From: JAXGPP01 sp964436865
GTDB taxonomy: Bacteria > Planctomycetota > Planctomycetia > Pirellulales > Thermoguttaceae
Assembly: GCA_964436865.1 (NCBI GenBank)
Contig: CAYTFK010000011.1
Coordinates: 1 to 50,605, forward strand
Reading direction: 5' to 3'
Length of the DNA: 50,605 bases
Position 1 is the first letter of the stretch, and every line of letters starts with the position of its first letter. The notes beneath the pieces are model-generated. The model did not search any database, had not been told where the DNA came from, and saw only the letters and a program-made list of their open reading frames with translations. A program made the position numbers and the translations under genes. Below, one piece after another: positions 25,932 to 33,019 of the stretch.

Positions 25932-26277
25932 ACATAACGAACCTGCAATTTAGTGGAGGACGCTTGCCGGCCACTCGCTGGGTACGTAAATTCGCCGTCA
26001 ACGTGTTTGTGAACTCCCGGTTGTCAGAAAAAAGCCCGGGAGTCACGAGGCTCACGATAGGGAAATCGTCCCGGCTCGACACCCGGGACCGGTTCTCTGG
26101 ACCGGTAACAGCGTCAGGGAAGACTGTGTTGCCTCATTCTCGCACCACCGCCGTTCGGCTGTGCCCCTTGTCGCATTGCTGGGTTGGCACTGTTGCCATC
26201 TTCCGCGCCAGAGTCCTTTTCCGCGGCCTCGATGTACTACATCTACTCACACAGGAAGTGTCGAGGAGGAATGCAGG

Positions 26278-27024
26278 ATGAATCGCAAACCGATCATCGG
26301 CGTCAATGCAGATTACCGGTCGGCCAGGAAGGACGCTCCGGCTTTCAGCTATCTTTGTGCCGGTTATTTCGACGCCCTGACGAAGGCGGGAGCCATTCCA
26401 CTGGTGATCCCGCCGATCATGGATGAAGACGACATCGATCGAGTGCTCGATCTGCTCGATGGCGTAGTGCTGGTGGGCGGCGCGGATCTCGACCCCCGCC
26501 GCGATGGATTCATGCTCCATCCGTCGGTCCGTCTGCTCGACGAACGCCGCGAGACGTTCGACCGGATGCTGGTTCGCCTGATTGCCCAGCGGCGATTGCC
26601 CGTATTTGGCATCGGTGTCGGCATGCAACTGCTCAATGTCTCGCAGGGCGGCAATCTTCATCTGCACCTGCCGGAAGATCTGCCACGGTCGCTGCCGCAC
26701 GTCGATTCCCTCGATCCGGCCCACCGACATGCCCTGGAAGTGGAGCCCGGTTCGCTGATGGAACGGGTGTACGGCGAGGGAGAAATCCGCGTCAACAGCA
26801 TGCACCATATGGCGATCGATGAGGTAGCCCCCGGTTTTGCCGTCACCGCCCGTTGCCCGGATGGCATCGTCGAGGCCATCGAGAGCACCCAGGACGACTG
26901 GTTCGTCCTTGGCACCCAGTTCCATCCCGAAGCCAGCTCGGCCTCGGCGCTCGATCTGCGGATTTTTGAGGAATTCCTGACAGGCATTACGGGTGAGGTT
27001 TCCGAGGTCCGATTGGTAGCGTAG
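26278..27024 (+). CDS. Peptidase C26 / PuuD-like glutamine amidotransferase fold, nucleophile missing
   Basis: A 248-residue protein of the gamma-glutamyl-GABA hydrolase family (class I glutamine amidotransferase fold). Family marks are IPLVIPPIMDEDDIDRVLDL, the oxyanion strand VVLVGGADLDPRR, and the catalytic His-Glu box GTQFHPEASS. The nucleophile elbow, normally G-I-C-R-G-x-Q, reads GIGVGMQLLNV, so the Cys is Gly113 and the Arg is Val. Hydrolysis of gamma-glutamyl amides by the usual mechanism is therefore not expected. The AGGAGGA at 26263-26269 supports the ATG at 26278. A degenerate RNase H-like gene follows about 370 bases downstream, and no polyamine or GABA gene lies near. Confidence 0.85.
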   Translation: MNRKPIIGVNADYRSARKDAPAFSYLCAGYFDALTKAGAIPLVIPPIMDEDDIDRVLDLLDGVVLVGGADLDPRRDGFMLHPSVRLLDERRETFDRMLVRLIAQRRLPVFGIGVGMQLLNVSQGGNLHLHLPEDLPRSLPHVDSLDPAHRHALEVEPGSLMERVYGEGEIRVNSMHHMAIDEVAPGFAVTARCPDGIVEAIESTQDDWFVLGTQFHPEASSASALDLRIFEEFLTGITGEVSEVRLVA

Positions 27025-27392
27025 GGCGCCTGACCGGAACGCTTGCAGTGCAGCCGTACGGAGTCCGCAAGCCGAGATGACTGCACCACGGGGAGCCGCC
27101 CGGCACCCGATTCAATTCTGGTGGCAGGGCACACGCGGCGAGCGGCCCGCGCTCAGTGTGCCCTGCCCCGCACGCTCCATCGGTCTACCCGGTCGCCCTT
27201 GCAGGCCGCGTAGCCGTTAGAGCCTGCAGACGGTATCCGAGGAGGGCAAGTTTCTCTCGCTCGCGGCATCCAGGAAAACTGGGGATCGTGGGCAGTCTCT
27301 TCCGATAAGAAAGACTGCTTCGGCAGGACGCCGGTAGTGCACCGTTCGATGGAGCGCCCAGGTGCCATTCTGCGCTCCAACGGAAGACGCCG
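27025..27392. other. Intergenic region with a long hairpin
   Basis: 368 bases between the C26-like and RNase H-like genes. Apart from the hairpin at 27123-27167 I see no gene, promoter of good quality or repeat. Confidence 0.5.
27123..27167. terminator. Inverted repeat with 12-base perfect arms
   Basis: Arms at 27123-27134 and 27156-27167 enclose a 21-base GC-rich loop. It lies 99 bases after the C26-like stop and has no U-tract, so it may be a Rho-type or stabilising hairpin rather than an intrinsic terminator. Confidence 0.4.
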
Positions 27393-27968
27393 ATGAACGG
27401 TCCTGCTCCACACTTCGTCCTCGTCTCCGAAACCCACGATTCCCAGCAGCCCGGTCGCTGGCGCTTCGTGCTCCGCTGCCGCAACGGCTCACAACGTCTG
27501 GTGGTCGACGAAGTTGAGCCAGACGCGCGTGGCGAACGGCTTGAGCTGTTGAGCGTGATCCGCGGCCTGGAGGCCCTCGACCAACCCTCCAAGGTGACGC
27601 TCGTCACGCAAAGCGCCTATGTGCGCAAGGGGATTCGTTTCGGCCTTCCCGAGTGGCGAAAAAACGGCTGGCAATGGGAGTGCTTTGGCGAGATGGTGCC
27701 CGTCAAGAACGGGGATCTCTGGCAGCGGATTGATCGGGCACTCCGCTACCACCAGTTGGATTGCCGCACCTGGCGGGTCGATCCAGCGCACACGGCAGAC
27801 TCTGCGAAGACCCTGGCGCGCCGTCGGCGGACGGACCCCGCGAAGGGTACCAGTGCCGGGCATGGAGATTCGCCTTCGGCACAGGTGTCCACGATTCGAA
27901 GCCGGAGCGTGCAGGCAATTGCCGGGTGGATTCGGAGATGTTTCTGGTGGCTGAGAGCAGGTGCTTAG
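27393..27968 (+). CDS. RNase HI-like protein with degenerate active site
   Basis: A 191-residue protein whose first about 150 residues align by eye with RNase HI over most of its length: ERLELLSVIRGLEAL matches the helix holding Glu48, VTLVTQSAYVRKGI matches the strand-helix holding Asp70, and WRKNGWQWECFGEMVPVKNG plus DLWQRIDRAL matches the basic handle region that grips the hybrid. Of the four catalytic acids, only the Glu48 equivalent remains; Asp10 is Ser, Asp70 is Gln and Asp134 is about Lys in the TLARRRR segment. The basic C-terminal tail (RRCFWWLRAGA) is not part of the family. The protein may bind RNA/DNA hybrids or RNA without cutting. glgB follows 189 bases downstream on the same strand. 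Confidence 0.78.
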   Translation: MNGPAPHFVLVSETHDSQQPGRWRFVLRCRNGSQRLVVDEVEPDARGERLELLSVIRGLEALDQPSKVTLVTQSAYVRKGIRFGLPEWRKNGWQWECFGEMVPVKNGDLWQRIDRALRYHQLDCRTWRVDPAHTADSAKTLARRRRTDPAKGTSAGHGDSPSAQVSTIRSRSVQAIAGWIRRCFWWLRAGA

Positions 27969-28157
27969 CGCGCCGGCGCGGGGGCGATTGTCCGACGCTT
28001 CATTGATAGATGCGGCTAAAATCATCAACGCAAGGAGGCCGTCCAATCCCAACCGGATGCAAGCAGTGACTGCAACCGACCAACCTCCGCTCGGCCGGGG
28101 GTTGTCGCGCTGATTCATTGAGGTATTACTGGAATCTCGTGGCACGAGGAGGTGAGT

Positions 28158-30371
28158 GTGCGAACGACGCTGGCGTTGGAAAAGGTGGGGGCTCTTGTCG
28201 AAGGACGAGTCGAGAACCCGTTTGAACTCTTGGGACCGCACGAAGTGAGCGACGATGGCCGACGGGCCATCGCGATCCGGGCATTCTTGCCGCAGTCGTC
28301 GCAAGCCTGGGTGGTGGATGCGGCCCACCAGACGCCGCTGCGTCCGATGCGGCGGATCCACCCTGCCGGTCTGTTTGAAGCGATCTGCCCGGTCGCCGAG
28401 AATGGACGGCAGCCCCATTACCAGATTCGACTCACGGAGAACGGCGGACGAATTACCACCGTGCACGATCCGTATGCGTTCCCCCATTTGTTGAGCGAGT
28501 TCGACCTCTACCTGCTCAATGAAGGACGCCACTGGCAGAGCTACAATCGCCTGGGAGCACAGCTCCGGGTGATCAATGGCGTGGCAGGGGTGAACTTCGC
28601 CGTCTGGGCGCCCAACGCCACGGCGGTGAGCGTGATCGGCGACTTCAACGGCTGGGACGGCCGTCGTCATCCGATGCGGAAGCACGTTCCCAGCGGCTTC
28701 TGGGAACTATTCGTTCCCGGCCTGGGCGTGGGGGAGCTTTATAAGTACCAGATCCGCCACCACGACGAGGTCTTGGAGAAGTCGGACCCCTACGGGTTTG
28801 CGGCTGAAGTCCCGCCGCGGACGGCGTCGAAGGTCACCGACCTGTCGAGTTACCAGTGGCGCGACCAGTCGTGGCTTGCCGCGCGGCGCGAGCGGAACTG
28901 GCTGGAGTCGCCGCTCTCGTTCTACGAACTGCACCTCGGCAGTTGGCGCCGGCCGGGCGATGAGCCGCACCGCTGGCTGGGCTATCGCGATCTGGCGCAT
29001 CAGCTCGTCGAGTACGTCACGCAACTCGGCTACACGCACATTGAGTTGCTGCCGGTGAGCGAGCATCCGCTCTCGGCGAGCTGGGGCTACCAGACGGTGG
29101 GGCACTTTGCCGCCACGTCGCGTTATGGCTCGCCGCAGGATTTCATGTATCTGGTGGATCTCTGCCATCAGAATGGAATTGGCGTGATCCTCGACTGGGT
29201 GCCCGCCCACTTTCCCCGCGACGGCCACGGACTGGCCCGTTTCGACGGCACGGCGCTTTATGAGCATGCCGACCCGCGCCAGGGCGAGCACCGCGACTGG
29301 GGCACGATGATTTTCAACTATGGCCGCCACGAGGTGCGCAACTATCTCATTTCCAACGCCCTGTTCTGGATGGACAAGTACCACATCGACGGCATTCGCG
29401 TCGACGCGGTGGCTTCCATGCTGTATCTCGACTACAGCCGCAAGGAGGGTGAATGGGTGCCCAACGAGTTCGGCGGCCGTGAGAACCTCCACGCCATTTC
29501 GTTCATCAAGGAACTCAACGAGCAGGTGCATCTGCAGCACCCCGGCGTGCTGACGATCGCCGAAGAATCGACGGCCTGGGCCGGCGTATCGCGTCCCACG
29601 TACCTTGGCGGCCTGGGGTTCAGCCTGAAGTGGAACATGGGCTGGATGAACGACACGCGGCGGTACATGCATGAGGAGCCGATCCACCGCAAGTACCATC
29701 ACGACGAATTGACGTTCAGCCTGATTTACGCCTTCCACGAAAACTTCGTCCTTCCTCTGTCGCATGACGAAATCGTGCACGGCAAGGGGTCGCTATTGGA
29801 CCAGATGCCGGGCGACCTCTGGCAGCGGTTCGCCAACCTGCGGCTGCTGTACAGCTACATGTGGACCCATCCCGGCAAGAAACTGCTGTTCATGGGTTCC
29901 GAATTCGGGCAGTGGAACGAGTGGAATTTCGACGAGAGCCTGCAGTGGCATCTTCTCCAGTGGGAGAGCCATCAGGGAGTGCAGAAATGCATGGCGGATC
30001 TGAACCGGCTCTATCGAAACGAACGGGCGCTGTATGAACTCGACTTCGACGGCCGCGGGTTCGAGTGGATCGACTGCCACAACCGCGACGAGAGCGTACT
30101 GGCCTATGTCCGCCGGGCCAAGGATCCCAACGACCATGTGGTAGTGTGCTGCAACTTCACCCCGGTGCCCCGGCTCAACTACCGGGTGGGAGTGCCCGCC
30201 ACCGGCTGGTATCGCGAGATCTTCAACAGCGATTCGAGCTACTACGGCGGCAGCAACCTGGGGAACGGGCCCGGACGGATGGCCGAGCCGGTCGGCCACA
30301 ACTATCGCCCCTCCTCGATGGAGGTCGTGCTGCCTCCGTTGGCGATGGTCGCTTTCAAGCCCGAACGCTGA
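28158..30371 (+). CDS. glgB: 1,4-alpha-glucan branching enzyme (GH13)
   Basis: A 737-residue glycogen branching enzyme, the usual bacterial length. An N1 domain and a CBM48 domain (VNFAVWAPNATAVSVIGDFN) precede the GH13 barrel, with catalytic Asp416 (GIRVDAVASMLY), Glu469 (LTIAEES) and Asp537 (LPLSHDEIVHGKGSL); these lie 11 residues beyond the E. coli equivalents. The C-terminal all-beta domain ends with EVVLPPLAMVAFKPER. It makes alpha-1,6 branches in cytoplasmic glycogen. The GTG at 28158 is preferred because GAGGAGG at 28146-28152 is then correctly spaced; the GTG at 28152 overlaps that site. No other glg gene is in the window. Confidence 0.96.
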   Translation: MRTTLALEKVGALVEGRVENPFELLGPHEVSDDGRRAIAIRAFLPQSSQAWVVDAAHQTPLRPMRRIHPAGLFEAICPVAENGRQPHYQIRLTENGGRITTVHDPYAFPHLLSEFDLYLLNEGRHWQSYNRLGAQLRVINGVAGVNFAVWAPNATAVSVIGDFNGWDGRRHPMRKHVPSGFWELFVPGLGVGELYKYQIRHHDEVLEKSDPYGFAAEVPPRTASKVTDLSSYQWRDQSWLAARRERNWLESPLSFYELHLGSWRRPGDEPHRWLGYRDLAHQLVEYVTQLGYTHIELLPVSEHPLSASWGYQTVGHFAATSRYGSPQDFMYLVDLCHQNGIGVILDWVPAHFPRDGHGLARFDGTALYEHADPRQGEHRDWGTMIFNYGRHEVRNYLISNALFWMDKYHIDGIRVDAVASMLYLDYSRKEGEWVPNEFGGRENLHAISFIKELNEQVHLQHPGVLTIAEESTAWAGVSRPTYLGGLGFSLKWNMGWMNDTRRYMHEEPIHRKYHHDELTFSLIYAFHENFVLPLSHDEIVHGKGSLLDQMPGDLWQRFANLRLLYSYMWTHPGKKLLFMGSEFGQWNEWNFDESLQWHLLQWESHQGVQKCMADLNRLYRNERALYELDFDGRGFEWIDCHNRDESVLAYVRRAKDPNDHVVVCCNFTPVPRLNYRVGVPATGWYREIFNSDSSYYGGSNLGNGPGRMAEPVGHNYRPSSMEVVLPPLAMVAFKPER

Positions 30372-30388
30372 TTCGGCCGCCAAGATGC

Positions 30389-30427
30389 GTCCAGCGCGGC
30401 GCGACGTTGGGGTGCGTCGCGCTGGAC
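30389..30427. terminator. Hairpin between convergent glgB and the chaperone gene
   Basis: Nine-base perfect arms (30389-30397 and 30419-30427) with further pairing inside. It lies between two 3' ends and could serve both directions, though no T-run flanks it. Confidence 0.5.
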
Positions 30428-30445
30428 CGCCATTCAAGCCCGTGG

Positions 30446-32596
30446 CTACTCTTCGACAGCGTAGCTTTCCTCAAAACCGACCTCGGCCTTGAGGTCTTCG
30501 AGCCACTTTTCGTAGGCCTGTCTTCGTTCGTATTGGGCCACACCCTGATACGAGAAGGGATCGCTTGCGGCGAGGAACTGCTGCCGCAGGGCTTCCGCGC
30601 CGGGATTGAATTCCAGCACGCGGATCACATAGGCGGCGTTCTTCGGCTGGTCGAGCGCGGTGCCAATCTGGCCCGGCTCGAGGCTGAACACCGTGCTCAT
30701 GAAGTCGTCGCCCGGGGCGGGAATGCCGGTCTGTTCGGTCTGGCCCTGCACGTAGATCGCGCTCACCTCCGGCAGCCGCTGCCACCAGCCGGCGTACGCG
30801 CCATAGGTCATCCAGCTAAACGGTTCGCTGCGGAATGCCCGGTCGCCGAAGTACTCGCCCAGCGACTGCTTCTTCTGCCGCACCTCTTCCGCCAGGCGTT
30901 CGGCTTCGTTGAGGGCCAGTTGACGGGCTTCGACCTGCTTCCAGGTGCGGAGCACCTCGTCGCGGATGTCTTCAAACTGGGGTGTCTTCTCTTCTGTTTC
31001 CTCGGTCTTCCAGAACAGGTAGTAGTTGCCCTGATCGTCCATCGAGATTGCAGGAGCAAACGGGGCGGAGGATTCATACGCATGATCAACGAAGGAAACC
31101 TGTCCGTCGATCAGCGAGGCGCCGATATCGTGCGAACGGACCTCGTGCGGCGCGGAAAGGGGAATCCGGTGCGCCGTGAGCTTGTACTTCTTTGCCAGAG
31201 CGTCGAAATCGGGACGAGCGGGGGCAGGCTGCGCGCTGCGTTGCTGCTCGCTCAGTGCCTGGTACTGCCGCCACTCGCTGCGGTATTGCTCCAGCACGGC
31301 CTGCACTTCGTTGAGGACTCGCTCAGCCCGCTCGCGAGCCAGCCGGCGACGGATCTCCCCCTCGACCTGCTCAAACGGCACGTATGAAGGTTCCGCTGCT
31401 CCGGCGGCGGGGGCAGCTTCGGCGGCCGCAGGGGCGGTGCCAGCCGATTCGGAGGCTGCTGCGGCCGGCGGCACTGACGGATTCGCCTGGTCGGCCCCAG
31501 CGGGCTCCGCAGTCGCAGGCTGTTCCGCAGGCGGCTGTTGCGCAGGTGGNNNNNNNNNNNNNNNNNNNNNNNNNNNNNNNNNNNNNNNNNNNNNNNNNNN
31601 NNNNNNNNNNNNNNNNNNNNNNNNNNNNNNNNNNNNNNNNNNNNNNNNNGCCTGCGAGCCCTCAGCAGGCTCAGCCGGAGGCCCAGAATCCGTCGCGGGC
31701 GCGGCCGGTTGATCGCTTGGCAAGGCTTCGCGACGATAGATCTGGTCTTTCACCCGGTCGTATTCCGCACGAACGTCTTCCAGCGGAATGGATGCGGCAT
31801 CGACGATCGTCTCAGCCTGGCCTTTGAGGTATTCGAGGGCCAGTTTCTTCGGCACGCGGAAACCGGGTTCGGGAGAAGATGGATCGGGCAACCGATCGCG
31901 ATATCGCTCGAAGAACGCACGCAATGTCGATTCGTCAGGGTCGTTGACTTTCTCAATGAAATCGGCGACGGGGATCGCCACTCCCTCGATGGTGGCCTTT
32001 TCATTGAGCCGTTTGTAATACGCCCAACGCTGGGCCGGCGTTTCCCCAGCCAAGCTCGTGGTGAACAACTCCTGCATCCGAAGCGCCAGGAGTTCGGTTT
32101 CCAAGAGCCGGAACAACTGGCCGACGCTCATCTTCATTTCGGCCAGAATCCCTTGGACCTGTTCGGAGGTGATCTTCTCACTCGTGGTAATCTCGGCAAG
32201 AAACTGATTAACCGCGGCTGGGGAGATAACCACGCCCATTTCCTGGGCCCGCTTGGCGAGCAGCCAGGTCTCAACCACCGCCTCCGGGGTGGGGTTCTGA
32301 AATGCTCGGGCTACAAACTGGACCTTCTGATAATTCCCGCCCGCCTGCGCCACCTCCTGGGCTACTCGTTGCAGAAACCGCACCAGGGCCTGTCGATTCT
32401 GCTGCATGATGCCGATCTGGTGCCTCGTCAGACGGCCGTAGTTGTCGGTGGTCACGACAACCGGATTGGATGACTGCCGGGCTCCCATGTTTTGCAGCAC
32501 GATCGGCAGGACGACGAAGGAGATCATCGCCATCAGCCCAAGCCAGACGAGGAGCGTCTTCTGGTGCTTGCGGAATACGGTGAACGGACTTGCCAT
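30446..32596 (-). CDS. PpiD/SurA-like inner-membrane chaperone (contains an assembly gap)
   Basis: About 716 residues as assembled. The N-terminus is PpiD-like: a short cytoplasmic start, one transmembrane helix (about 14-37, LLVWLGLMAMISFVVLPIVL) and a SurA-type helical chaperone segment (VETWLLAKRAQEMGVVISP, VNQFLAEITTSEKITSEQV). A Pro/Ala/Gln-rich linker with 100 N at 31550-31649 follows, then a helical region and a C-terminal domain (AYVIRVLEFNPGAEALRQQF). I see no clear parvulin active-site sequence, so isomerase activity is doubtful; it most likely acts as a periplasmic folding factor tethered to the membrane. The ATG at 32596 is preceded by AGGA. The frame stays open across the gap. 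Confidence 0.82.
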   Translation of the reverse strand: MASPFTVFRKHQKTLLVWLGLMAMISFVVLPIVLQNMGARQSSNPVVVTTDNYGRLTRHQIGIMQQNRQALVRFLQRVAQEVAQAGGNYQKVQFVARAFQNPTPEAVVETWLLAKRAQEMGVVISPAAVNQFLAEITTSEKITSEQVQGILAEMKMSVGQLFRLLETELLALRMQELFTTSLAGETPAQRWAYYKRLNEKATIEGVAIPVADFIEKVNDPDESTLRAFFERYRDRLPDPSSPEPGFRVPKKLALEYLKGQAETIVDAASIPLEDVRAEYDRVKDQIYRREALPSDQPAAPATDSGPPAEPAEGSQXXXXXXXXXXXXXXXXXXXXXXXXXXXXXXXXXXPPAQQPPAEQPATAEPAGADQANPSVPPAAAASESAGTAPAAAEAAPAAGAAEPSYVPFEQVEGEIRRRLARERAERVLNEVQAVLEQYRSEWRQYQALSEQQRSAQPAPARPDFDALAKKYKLTAHRIPLSAPHEVRSHDIGASLIDGQVSFVDHAYESSAPFAPAISMDDQGNYYLFWKTEETEEKTPQFEDIRDEVLRTWKQVEARQLALNEAERLAEEVRQKKQSLGEYFGDRAFRSEPFSWMTYGAYAGWWQRLPEVSAIYVQGQTEQTGIPAPGDDFMSTVFSLEPGQIGTALDQPKNAAYVIRVLEFNPGAEALRQQFLAASDPFSYQGVAQYERRQAYEKWLEDLKAEVGFEESYAVEE
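31550..31649. other. Assembly gap of 100 N inside a Pro/Ala/Gln linker
   Basis: Second placeholder gap, again in low-complexity coding sequence (PPAQQPPAEQ on one side, GSQ on the other), where short reads often fail to assemble. Confidence 0.95.
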
Positions 32597-33019
32597 AACG
32601 AAGATCGTCCTGCTCTCAGAGAAGCCCGCCAGCCAAATTCACCTTGACAAGCGGACTCGGCGGGGGTTAATCAGTGACGGCCCTTAGGCGGGTGTCGAAA
32701 CCGGCAATTGTAAGATGCGTAGACGTAAATGCAATCCCAAACAGGGTTCCCGACACGCGGCCCCGTTCGGCGGTGCTGCCGCGGAAGTGGTGATGCCGCT
32801 CGATAGTGGGGCTGGGCGGCAGCCTGTAGCCCCGGAACATGAGAGAATAGCGGGCGTATTTTGTTGAATCCCGGAAGAGCGATCTTTCGTGGAAGTGCCG
32901 ACGTATCTGACTGACCAAGCGCATAATTACTCGTACACACAACGCCAATTACCTATATTTACCCGGCTTCGTCACTAGGCCGGGTAAACGACAGAAACTC
33001 TGCAGCAGACAGCAACAAC
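32597..33019. other. Divergent region between the chaperone gene and topA
   Basis: 423 bases with no supported gene. The one clear structure is the inverted repeat at 32958-32988 in front of topA. The last 100 bases are AT-rich compared with their surroundings, as expected for promoters, but I could not fix a well-spaced -35/-10 pair. Confidence 0.5.
32958..32988 (+). promoter_or_regulatory. Inverted repeat immediately upstream of topA
   Basis: Ten-base perfect arms TTTACCCGGC (32958-32967) and GCCGGGTAAA (32979-32988) with an 11-base loop, ending 31 bases before the topA ATG. It could be an operator or a leader hairpin. Confidence 0.5.

Larger units (their letters stand above)
25727..26277. 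other. Divergent region between the KAS III gene and the C26-like gene
   Basis: 551 bases with a leftward promoter (25903-25931) and two TGCTAGCA palindromes. The rest, including an AT-rich patch near 25920-25960, shows no gene. A rightward frame open from 26161 gives no plausible N-terminus before 26278. Confidence 0.55.

Noticed and set aside
27025..27392. Possible tRNA or small gene between the two pseudo-enzymes
   Set aside because: No cloverleaf can be drawn and the open frames lack starts and codon bias; only a hairpin is supported.
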